This document shows positions 55,550 to 64,000 of a stretch of 64,000 nt of DNA, piece after piece (position 1 is the first letter of the stretch; every line of letters starts with the position of its first letter). The stretch spans positions 12,904,137-12,968,136 of the forward strand of contig OX375872.1 in NCBI GenBank assembly GCA_947359465.1, given 5' to 3'. This DNA comes from Metellina segmentata (taxonomy: Eukaryota > Arthropoda > Arachnida > Araneae > Tetragnathidae). The translations under genes and the position numbers were made by a program. A model generated the notes under the pieces. That model did no database searches. It was not told the origin of the DNA and was given only the letters and a program-made list of their open reading frames with translations.

Positions 55550-55859
55550 ACGTATACAAACAATTGTGTACTTTATACATGATTGAATGTTTAATGTCTT
55601 AAATAAATAGTCTAATTCAATTTATTTCTTGTCTATCTAGAAAAGCAGTTGTATGGAAATAGAACACAAGCATCCAAAAGACGTTAAAAGGGATTTCAAG
55701 CTTCTAAGTTAGAAAGTAATTCAAGCCATTTTGTTATAAATGAAAATTTATAAATATTTATGCACTTTATACGTAATTGAATATTTTATGTATTGAATGA
55801 ATAGTCTGTTTGCATTTCTGTCTTCCCATCTTTCTAGAAAAGTGGAATCACTGACTCAC
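55550..55859. other. AT-rich, no recognisable feature
   Basis: Two related ~150-bp halves (TTTATACATGATTGAATGTTTAATGT and TTTATACGTAATTGAATATTTTATGT start words, 55573 and 55766), a weak direct repeat. Only the first 20 bases of each word are shared convincingly. Confidence 0.4.
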
Positions 55860-56050
55860 TAGGTTTTTACACTGCAGTAGCATCCTGTGAATTGTATACT
55901 GCGCAGATTCAATTCCTGTCAATTCTCGAGGTGCATACTTCTGTGCCTGTAAAACTTTCCTTTTACGTGCAAGTACAATTACATAATAATGTCTTGTGCT
56001 TGGCGTAGCTTGGTCAATTATCACATTGCGCCATAAAATCTAACCAACCA
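55860..56050 (+). repeat. SINE, tail family as at 26330 and 44530
   Basis: Head includes a box B-like AGATTCAATTCCTGTC; tail has TGTCTTGTGCTTGGCGTAGC and a TTGCGCCATAAAATC end. Confidence 0.6.
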
Positions 56051-56575
56051 TCTAGTAAAGCAATTGGGTGGAAGCTAAACAAAAGGATCAATAATAAGTT
56101 AAACAAGGATTTTCAAGCAGCTTCTGCGTTGAAAAATGTTATAGAAAATTTTACTTGGCAACATTATTTTCTAAATCATGTTTATATATTTAAATAATAC
56201 GAATGTATTCATTTTTCTGATAAAATGACCGCGACCTGGTTTAATTGTGATTGCACGATTATTGTACTTTCTCAACTACCAGCGCCGCGAACCGAAATAA
56301 TTGTTCTTGTATGATAACTGTACTTTCTCAACTGCCAGGGCCGTGGCTCAGCGGTTGAGAAACACTGCTCTGGGCATTAAACTTTCGTCTTTTCAATATC
56401 TATGTGTCTATCCATATCTTTTAACGATTTTTCAAATTAAAAGAAACGAAGGCGAGAAATGAAAGTCCTTTCTGCTATTAAAATTAGATTTCCTCTCTTT
56501 TTTTTCTTTTGCAATTTTTATAATCTAAGCAAGTTTACATGAGAAAACTGAAAATATAACTATGTATTATATTTA
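56051..56575. other. no recognisable feature
   Basis: AT-rich; a short direct repeat of GTACTTTCTCAACT..CAG near 56268 and 56320. Confidence 0.5.
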
Positions 56576-57130
56576 TAAAAGCATGAATACAGGTGTATAT
56601 ATACACTACCCTACAATAATGGACCGGACAGCAAGTTATGATGGTATAAGGGAAAGAATACAGGCTTTAATAGGGGATGGTCCCCCACGTGCTGCAATTA
56701 CACTAACAACCCTTCTGGGCATACTTTCAACAAGGTTTCGATACACAGCTACGGGTATTTGTGTTCATTCCTGCTGCAAGAATGTCTCCAGCTCAGCTAT
56801 AGATTTCGGACGTGGTTTTCTGGTCCGTAAGCGTTGCTCTAACTCGTTCCACAAATGTTCTATGGTGTTTAGGTCGGGACTCTGAGCAGTCCAGGGAAAT
56901 CGTTTGGCTTCCCTATCTTGATACTTCTGCTTGGAAGAGGCTGCAACTTGACATGGAGCGTTGTCGTCCTGGAAGTAACATTCATCCATTCCATAAACTT
57001 GCCTGGGCGTAGAAAGAACCTGATTATCCAAAATGTTCATGTAGGCATCGACGTTCAATTGGCCAGGAACAACATGTAAAGGTCTCCATTGTATAAAATT
57101 GCGAACATATTTGGCAAAGCTATGACCCAA
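56576..57130 (-). pseudogene. Tc1-like transposase C-terminus, minus strand
   Basis: 121-residue frame (57130-56765). LHVVPGQLNVDAYMNIL precedes CYFQDDNAPCQVAASSK with the second catalytic Asp, and SPDLNTIEHLWNELEQRLR holds the Glu. The C-terminal block YRNLVESMPRRVVSVIAA continues past the frame to about 56680. The N-terminus with the DNA-binding domain and first Asp is absent beyond 57130. Frame is intact, so this copy is younger or simply short. Confidence 0.8.
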
Positions 57131-58160
57131 GCAAAACGAGGTTTAATTAGCACACTATAGTTACGAAGTTGTGGCGAGTAAATTGCTTAGCAGCATTTGT
57201 AACGTGACTTCAAATGCAAGCTTTGTTTCAATGAGAAACTGTTCGAAATAATCAGTTTTAGATAGCGATAAAGTAGATTAAATTATATCATTTTATGAAC
57301 GAGATGATATTAATTGAATGGCTCCCGGACTTAAAAACGTCGTTACGATTTTGGAAATGACCTAAAAAAAACCAAGCTCAGCATCTATGTGTTCACTGAA
57401 GGAAGTGTCTGAAATGTTCAAACTTGAAAATCCATCAGAGCTTTTGGTAACAAGATTTTTTGATTGTGTCCAAAGCATGTTCTTTTAAATGAAATCAGAG
57501 AAATAGGATTCTGCGTAATGTTTTCTTACTTATACATACTATGAGAATTTCATACTGTATAGATGTTGTAAATACATTGCACTTCTATATTGAAAGTGTT
57601 TCTGTTTACTCCCAGTCATTCCCGGGAAAAATATTGTGCAGTCCTTCTAGAAATTGTTGGCTACGCCAATGCAAAGGTGCCCAATGCATTAAAAATGTTA
57701 TCTATTGCCTGGAACAGAAGAATTTGGCATGAAATTATATTTTTGGTAGAGAAATGCAGAAAACAATTTTCAAAAGATAGAAGGTTCTGGGTCATATTTG
57801 GATCCGTGTCAACTTATTTCGCGTATCATTTCGCAATTTCTGGAGTATTGTTACTTTAAGCGCCGTTAAGCTAAGACATATCAATGTATACATGTTTTTG
57901 CAATTTCTATTTCCTTTTTTTTTTGGGGGGGGGGGGGATTTATGCGTGACCAAGTAGACTTTTCTGAAAACAACACCTTGTACCTTTCAGGATGAGATCG
58001 AAGGTTCGCATTGGAAACAGGAACAAGTGAACTTGTTTACACAACTGGTATTTGTTATTTGGGTTCCATCAATCATGTACTAATAACATTAGATTGTTAG
58101 GATCCTTTCAAAGACATGAATACATACTGATATACATACAAAATATGAATACATATATTT
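57131..58160. other. no recognisable gene; poly-G run at 57925-57937
   Basis: Frames of 63 and 89 residues near 57541-57859 overlap each other in different frames and match nothing I know. Otherwise AT-rich. Confidence 0.5.
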
Positions 58161-58362
58161 TTGATTACTAGGGTAACTTTTTTGTTGCGGTAAAAATGGG
58201 AAAAGTTGCATTTATCATTCCCTAAAGTTCCATTTATGGAAATAAAGTTGCATTTATTTTTGATACACTAAAATCTAAAACAGATTATTCGTAAAAAATG
58301 AAAAATTCAAAATTCTTTGACAATTTTAGTCATGTACGACAGTATTATAATACATCTAATAA

Positions 58363-58840
58363 TTAATAACATCTAATTGCATGCACGTTGATGCCGTTGA
58401 ATGGTCGATCCTTGGCCAGTAATTTCTTTAACATTGAAAAGTTGCGCTCAACAGAGACTGATGTTGCCTGACATTGCTGCAGTAGCAAATACTGACTTGT
58501 GGAAAAATCATCTCGGTAATGTGTAGCAAAAACCGTCAGGTCATTATTCTTTTCCAATCGTTTTTAAGATACGCTTTAAGGTTGCAAGGATCTTCTTTAA
58601 AATCCATCGATCTGATATCTTCATACGCTGACTCGATATTGTACGCTTTCGATTCCGATTTTTCTACGAGACGAATCAAACATTCGTAGCTGCTTTTGAT
58701 TTTCAGCAAACTTTTTGGGTAAAATACGCAGACTTTTTCTGCAGTTGTGAAACTAGTGTGCCACGCAAATAACTTGGAGCAATCGCGGATAAAGCACCTT
58801 GAGTGTGTTTCCAGCCGCAGTTATATAATATGCTATATAC
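58363..58840 (-). pseudogene. outer hAT transposase, second part with dimerisation domain
   Basis: Continues from SYIA across the inner insertion with ITAAGNTLKVLYPRLLQV and CVAHLFHNC, typical of the same lineage, then a deletion, and the C-terminal hAT dimerisation block QATSVSVERNFSMLKKLLAK with DRPFNGINVHAIR (58557-58363). The ATG at 58557 is internal. Reading across the TSD is direct evidence for the nesting order. Confidence 0.75.
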
Positions 58841-59069
58841 CAGTGCTCCCCAACCTTTTTATCGCCGCGGACCGGATCATCGTTTGATAATTTTAACGCG
58901 GCCCGCTGAGGGGAGGGGGGGGGCGTTGATTGTTTATATTTTAGATTGTTTTGATTTAAAAATTACAATTTAATTGTATTTAAACATGCCTTAAAAATAA
59001 AATACAGTTACACCAAAAAATGAATATAAAGTGATTTAACATTTTAACTCATTAGAACGCTAAATACAA

Positions 59070-59405
59070 ATACAAATGTTTGCGACCAGCTACAGGCTCA
59101 AGCCCAACAAGGCTGGTCCTTTGTTTATGAATTCTCCAATTCCCACTGACTATCCAATTGTGTCTTAAATTCGTACACTCCCTTTGAATTAACTATATTT
59201 TCTGGCAACGCGTTCCAACTGTCTATTACCCTATTAAAGTAGTAGTTTTTCCTTAAATCCCGATTAAAATGTGTCTTATTCAATTTATACCCATGGCCCC
59301 TTGTTCTGTTATCCCTATTGAAATTTAAGCCCTTTGTGTCCCCTTGTTTTACAAACTTGAAAAGCTATGAGAACCCTGAGCTTGTTTCATTGCAACGAGA
59401 CGGTT
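59070..59405 (-). repeat. 3' end of a CR1/jockey-group LINE, copy 2
   Basis: Part of duplication unit 1. Minus-strand frame as in copy 3; ATTTGT-type tail at 59060-59080. Confidence 0.8.
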
Positions 59406-59579
59406 TCATCTGGGGGTAATAGGAGACAATAGGGGGGGGGCGTTGATTGTTTATATTTTAGATTGTTTTGATTTAAAAATTACAATTTATTTGTATTTAA
59501 ACATGCCTTAAAAATAAAATACAGTTACACCAAAAAATGAATATAAAGTGATTTAACATTTTAACTCATTAGAACGCTA

Positions 59580-59920
59580 AATACAAATTTTTGCGACCAG
59601 CTACAGGCTCAAGCCCAACAAGGCTGGTCCTTTGTTTATGAATTCTCCAATTCCCACTGACTATCCAATTGTGTCTTAAATTCGTACACTCCCTTTGAAT
59701 TAACTATATTTTCTGGCAACGCGTTCCAACTGTCTATTACCCTATTAAAGTAGTAGTTTTTCCTTAAATCCCGATTAAAATGTGTCTTATTCAATTTATA
59801 CCCATGGCCCCTTGTTCTGTTATCCCTATTGAAATTTAAGCCCTTTGTGTCCCCTTGTTTTACAAACTTGAAAAGCAATGAGAACCCTGAGCTTGTTTCA
59901 TTGCAACGAGACGGTTTCAT
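59580..59920 (-). repeat. 3' end of a CR1/jockey-group LINE, copy 3
   Basis: 94-residue frame, 59920-59636: FSLLFKFVKQGD, NRTRGHGYKLNKTHFNRDL and NRVIDSWNALPENIVNSKG. This is the last ~90 residues of a CR1-like RT, 5'-truncated at the hAT coding end, on its way into the 3' UTR CCAGCCTTGTTGGGCTTGAG. Confidence 0.8.
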
Positions 59921-59941
59921 CTGGGGGTAATAGGAGACAAT

Positions 59942-60460
59942 GACACCCGAAGTGTGTTGCTTATGTACAATTTATTCCGTTGTTTTGTTTTGGTTGCTGC
60001 AGAAAACCCCGCTTCATACAGATAGTTTGTCGGAAATGGCAATAGGGATTTAAGTGTTGTGGTGGCAATCTCAGGGTATTCCGCCATGACTTTAATCCAA
60101 AAAACCTGCAGATTTGTTGTCTTCAACGTAGTTTTAAGGCCGCCTTCATTTGCAATCTCCAGTAGTTGATCTTCTTGCACAGACATGCTAGATTCGCCTG
60201 ATTTGTTGACAAATGGGTTGCGGATCCATTCCTTACTAGTTCGTGGGTCTTTTGTGGTTGGGAAGTAGCTATCAAACTCTTTTAAAAGAAAAGACAGGTG
60301 ATGGTGCACCAACTGGGAGAATGAATGTTTAGGCTCAGTCTCGGCTAAAATCCCCGCTAATGTCTGGAACATGTCTAAAATGCCTCTGTTCACGCGCCGT
60401 CCCTACAACTTCAGTTTGGTTTTAAATGCAGCTACTTTGTCTGCCAACTTGAAAACGGCT
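59942..60460 (-). pseudogene. ZBED5-like hAT transposase, C-terminal part
   Basis: Minus reading begins LADKVAAFKTKLKL, a TAG in place of a tryptophan codon, then VNRGILDMFQTLAGIL, LVHHHLSFLLKEF, YFPTTKDPRTSKEWIRNPF, LLEIANEGGLKTT, FWIKVMAEYPEIATTTLKSL and the dimerisation end FPTNYLYEAGFSAATKTKQR plus TLRVSLSPITPR. This is the C-terminal domain of the ZBED/SCAND3-type hAT proteins. The BED finger and catalytic N-terminal half are missing. A LINE fragment abuts it at 59941. Confidence 0.85.
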
Positions 60461-60720
60461 GTCACATTTGTCAAAATTGGAAAATAGAGACATACAGAAT
60501 TCAGAAATCATAATTGAAGCTCTAGTAACAGAACAAATTTCAAGTTATGATTTACCGCCTCCTAATTTGTGTGAACATTTCATAGATAAGAACCGTACAA
60601 ACCAGAAAGAAATACACCACAGTGAATAAAACGGAAATAATTTAATGTTCCTTGGGCGGCCCGGTACCATTTGATCCACGGACCGGTACCGGTCCGCGGC
60701 CCGGGGGTTGAGGACCACTG

Positions 60721-61124
60721 CTATATACGATAGAAAATCCTTTCGCTCAACATTCAGAGATTTTAAAATATCATCTACAAGGCGGACAACGTATTGATGG
60801 TCAACAGTCGCCTCGCAAACTCTGCAGTGGATTACGCAAGTTTCCTCTGGATTAACAAGAGTGCCAACCAATGTGTTAAAGTACGTACTTGCAATTTATT
60901 TCACTTTCGTCTGCTAGGACGAACACTTTCTTTCCATGAACTTTTTGTTTGATTCGCAATTCTTCGGCGTTCGCAAGATCAGACACATGTGATCGTAAAG
61001 TTAATTCAGAGGGCAAAAAATTAAATAAAAATTTCATATTAATTAATTTTATGCTAAATTTTAAAAAATTGCAGGTGGTTGTATTTATGCAGAAAGTTGC
61101 ATTTATGTTGCGGTTATAACTCAC
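60721..61124 (-). pseudogene. outer hAT transposase, first part
   Basis: Minus reading: FLPSELTLRSHVSDLANAE, then KKVFVLADESEINCKYV with the first catalytic Asp (61124-60876), and in another frame LVGTLVNPEE, VDHQYVVRLVDDILKSLN and VERKDFLSYIA. The family is the arthropod hAT lineage with an ADES motif. The reading stops exactly at the TSD of the inner hAT. Confidence 0.75.
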
Positions 61125-61233
61125 TTACAATGCACCCCGTGTAGGAAATATTTTGATTTTAGAACTTTACATGCAGCGTAAAACGTGTAAAAAAAAAGTT
61201 ACATTTGTTGCAAAAAGTTGCCCGATTGATTAC

Positions 61234-62403
61234 TAAGTATTTCAACTTGTGTGCAAAATATTGAAATTTGGTCCTATAAGGGGAGTCAGTTTAAAAACGC
61301 TTACATAGCAGCTTGTCTTAACACACAGGAACAAAGATACACAGTATCTATTAAGTGGGACTATTTTGCAAAATCACGTGATAAGGGTTCAGGAGACGGA
61401 ATTTGAGGCAGTGTGACAACTTCACAGCTGGGGGGTGGGGAATTGCTGAACAAAAGTACCAAGTCAGTACTGCTTTCTGGAGTATTTTAATTGATGACTT
61501 TGTACATAAATTTACAGAAGTTGATGAAGAGTTCAGATACAAAATTGCCCGTACTGGGACTTGGTCGGTTCCCTACCTGGAACCTCTGAGTCTCGCTAAA
61601 TCAACCGCACCGTTGAAATCTCAGCGTAGTCTGCCCTCTCGTTCTCTTCGAACTCGGGTCGGCCAAAAAGGGGTGGGGAACGTTCTCTCTTCTCCCATTG
61701 GCTAAAGCTCTCCTTGGCGGGCTTTCCAAAAGATTCCAGAATGTTCTAGCGCCACCGAGACGACTTGTTGTCTGAAATCCATCCGACCACAGGAGACGTC
61801 GGCACAGATGAAAGACCCCCGCCTCTCCTGGGAACCAGAACCGCACCTTGGTGTCTAGACAGCCCGAACTCCTCCATCGGTGGGAAGAAAGAGCGTGGAC
61901 GCGTTGTCACAGAGTATAAAACATGTTTTCCACCAAATGGAGAAAAGGATGTGTTTAGTAAATAATGGGCACAAATTTGTAGAAGCTGCTAAAAAGTAGT
62001 GAAGACACATGTTTTTGATACAAAGGAGAAGTAGCAAAATTTAGATATAAACACACTTTTGAATAAAATGATAATTTCCTTCGAGTTTTACTGCAAATAA
62101 ATATGTTTACAGGTTATTATTTAATTTTTTAAATTGTGCAATTTCTCTTATTAATAATCAATTATTCTCAACGATATTTTTAGCACACATTAAAATTTAC
62201 GTTATTAATAAATATTCAGTTCTCATAATTCGCAAATGTAACTTAAGTCCCAAAAGCAAATGTAAATTTATTTTATATTTAAAGCAATAATTTAATTTTT
62301 CTTAGATTTACCATGACCTAAGCATCCAAATACTTTTTTCGACTACAGAAGAGAAAAACTGTCATTTTTCAACGTCAAAAAAAAAAGTCCCTTTTATGGC
62401 ATA
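61234..62403. other. no gene; GC-rich patch 61560-61930
   Basis: The patch has overlapping frames on both strands and a TATAAAAC word at 61915 after it. It may be the remains of an LTR or a SINE; I cannot identify it. The rest is AT-rich. Confidence 0.4.
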
Positions 62404-62442
62404 TCTACTATTATAAAAGGAAGTGTTTGTTTGTCTCCGTGT

Positions 62443-63366
62443 TAGGGATGCGGCATCGACCTCAAAACATCGATGTTGATAATACATCCACCAAAAACCT
62501 TCGATGTTTTTAAAAATCAGTGTATTTAAACTCTTTCCCCCATTTCTTAAAACTGGTTTAGCAACCTCAAACATTAATGTTCCCCGTGGGGAGATTTAAT
62601 TTGTCATTTGCGTGTTTATTAATTTATAGCTAAAACTTTTTTTTAACTGTCAAAACAAAGTGAAAAAATTAATTAGAAAAATTAGCAAATCTTATATTTT
62701 CAAATTGAATATTATAAAAGAAAGTAATATTTACAGCAATTTGACATAGGAACTACTAACTATAAGTATAATTAGGTAATTACATAACTTATTGTTAAGT
62801 TATTATTAATTATTTATCAACTGATGGGGGGAACAGGCCTATAATTATTATATGCCCCGATATTTGTTACTTACAGTTTGTAAAAAAAGAAGTTTCTTAA
62901 CTTTCTCCACCTTAAGCCAACTTCTTTTTTCACTAACTATCCCACCAGTTAGGGGGAAAATTCTTTCTGATGGGACAGATGTCGCCATCACTGACCAATA
63001 CTTAGTGGCACGATTATTTTTCTCAATTTTTTCTATCGTACTTTTTTCATTCAAAAATAAAACATTGACAACGCAAAAACATCGGCTCAAATAAAACGAT
63101 GGTAAATACATCAATATTATTACAAAACATCCGTAGACCACTTTGGTCTAAAAATATGTTCAATTTACTGATAATACAAATTATGCTTTTTTTTTTCTTT
63201 TTTTTTTTAATTTTTATAATGGTACTTTTTACATTTAAAAATAAAATATCGATAGCATAAAAACATTGACAAGTATAAACATCGATGTTAAAAAAACATC
63301 GGCTTCAATACATCGATGTTTTTTATAAAACATCGATGTTTTGAAAACATAGATGTCGCATTCCTA
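62443..63366 (-). mobile_element. hAT transposon with 8-bp TSD (7/8 match)
   Basis: Ends TAGGGATGCGGCATCGA and, reversed, TAGGAATGCGACATCTA. Subterminal CATCGATGTTTT words, themselves containing the palindrome ATCGAT, are repeated at both ends. CTCCGTGT (62435-62442) and CTTCGTGT (63367-63374) flank it. 924 bp, carrying only the transposase C-terminus. Confidence 0.85.
62848..63141 (-). pseudogene. hAT transposase dimerisation domain fragment
   Basis: 97-residue frame; residues about 45-97 (KYWSVMATSVPSERIFPLTG, then KRSWLKVEKVKKLLFLQ) are the hAT C-terminal dimerisation domain, where ATSVPSER is almost invariant. The first ~40 residues do not fit the family. Catalytic residues are absent. 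Confidence 0.8.
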
Positions 63367-64000
63367 CTTCGTGTATACATTGTCCTGATGAATCTATGGC
63401 ACTTACAGTTATCAAATTTGGCACACAGGTAGTCAAAATATTTTGCAATTTTTGTGCGAGCCCGAATTTTAAAATTCAATCTAGAACATTTCAAAATTAA
63501 TTTAATGGCATTTAATATTATTATTGTTTTCTTTAGAATGGCAACATCATATAAAGAGATGACAGATTTAAAATGTATTTTTTACGTTTACGTTTGATTT
63601 TGCGGAGGAACGATTTCAGCCTACGAAAAAAATGAATGAAGTTTTAACTGGTGTTATGTAGTTCTCCAAAGTTAGGACGAAGCTGACAAAACATCGAAGA
63701 AAGGACAGATTCTGCGCTTTTTGTCCTAATGCCTTTGAAACCATGCCAAATTTTTCGATTCGTGTTTTGGTTTACGTTGTTGATTAATATAACTTTCTTG
63801 CTAACAATTTCAACTTTGTCACGGGCAAAGACTATTTAAGGTTTCTATCTTCGCGGTCTTTAAAGATAAATTGAAAATTTCAACGGATTTAAAATCTGCG
63901 GAAAATTTAACACTAGATCGATACCTTAAATATGATTTTCTTTAAAAAAGTAATTTTTCAATTGTAACCTGTGTCATGTAGGGTAGAGGTGGGACTCATT

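Larger units (their letters stand above)
58913..59941. repeat. tandem duplication, ~515-bp unit
   Basis: Unit 1 is about 58913-59430, unit 2 about 59431-59941; GCGTTGATTGTTTATATTTT starts both (58923 and 59440) and GGGGGTAATAGGAGACAAT ends both. A six-base AAATAC slip and one base in AAGC(T/A)ATGAG are the only differences I noticed. Each unit holds hAT non-coding sequence plus a LINE 3' fragment. G-runs sit at both left edges. Confidence 0.9.
58841..60720 (-). mobile_element. inner hAT transposon, perfect 8-bp TSD CTATATAC
   Basis: Ends CAGTGCTCCCCAACC (58841) and, reversed, CAGTGGTCCTCAACC (60720), both followed by GCCGCGGACCGG: a standard hAT (Charlie/Buster-like) terminal repeat. CTATATAC at 58833-58840 and 60721-60728. 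Contains the C-terminal half of a ZBED-type transposase and two LINE 3' fragments in a tandem duplication. Confidence 0.9.
58169..61225 (-). mobile_element. outer hAT transposon, perfect 8-bp TSD TTGATTAC
   Basis: Ends are TAGGGTAACTTTTTTG (58169) and, reversed, TCGGGCAACTTTTTGC (61225). TTGATTAC occurs at 58161-58168 and 61226-61233. With the inner hAT and its duplication removed, the element is about 1.17 kb and holds an internally deleted minus-strand transposase. The interior carries TTGCATTTAT words on both flanks. Confidence 0.85.
62404..63960 (+). mobile_element. Helitron-like element split by a hAT
   Basis: Starts TCTACTATTATAAAAGGAAG after an A. Beyond the hAT it continues ATACATTGTCCTGATGAATC, TATGGCACTTACAG, TTTGGCACACAGGTAG and, at 63840-63925, a plus copy of the shared module. 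The right end may lie outside the window. Confidence 0.5.

Noticed and set aside
57541..57859. candidate small genes of 63 and 89 residues
   Set aside because: Overlap each other in different frames, no domain, no start context or conservation evidence.

Overview
This window looks like repeat-rich, intron-bearing-genome DNA from an animal, most likely an arthropod and possibly a chelicerate such as a spider. The evidence is the mix of Ty3/gypsy, I-group LINE, Tc1/mariner, hAT, Mutator-like, Helitron-like and tRNA-derived SINE sequences, the AT-rich base composition, and the many diverged complex tandem repeats. The chelicerate call is an impression from the element families and was not tested. 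I found no convincing host protein gene, no rRNA and no genuine tRNA gene. Nearly every interpretable open frame belongs to a decayed mobile element.

Layout. 1-3.2 kb: 3' two-thirds of a Ty3/gypsy element (RT, RNase H, integrase, probable 3' LTR) with several frameshifts and stops. 3.2-8.05 kb: microsatellites, AGAATC-type minisatellite, a ~265-bp tandem repeat, a Mutator-like transposase C-terminus, a foldback MITE, and a ~400-460 bp satellite. 8.05-13.7 kb: an almost full-length but inactivated LINE (ORF1 with three zinc knuckles; ORF2 with endonuclease, RT, RNase H and a terminal zinc motif) inserted in that satellite and bounded by a 16-bp target duplication. 13.7-19.4 kb: more satellite units, a Helitron-like non-autonomous element, hairpins. 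19.4-22 kb: two Tc1-like elements, the first split by a 755-bp MITE. 22-31 kb: several tandem-repeat blocks, a SINE, a minisatellite and an 8-bp-TSD element at 27.0-28.4 kb. 31.05-32.7 kb: a CpG- and GC-rich, apparently single-copy island, the best candidate for host regulatory or exonic-flank sequence. 32.7-34 kb: another tandem array. 34-41.3 kb: a mariner-like pseudogene, a DNA transposon with ~500-bp inverted arms broken by a SINE, and a second Tc1 element carrying the second copy of the 755-bp MITE. 41.3-57.1 kb: GTF2IRD2-type hAT remains, SINEs, an internally deleted mariner, a hairpin array, a Tc1 pseudogene, and a gypsy gag plus LTR. 58.1-61.2 kb: a hAT element nested inside another hAT, both with perfect 8-bp target duplications. 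62.4-64 kb: a third hAT inserted in a Helitron-like repeat.

The window does not show a gene pathway. It shows layered insertions whose relative order can be read directly: satellite before LINE, Tc1 before MITE, hAT before hAT before LINE-fragment duplication. A ~120-200 bp module recurs about twelve times in both Helitron-like elements and the 755-bp MITE, and is the most unusual recurring structure here.
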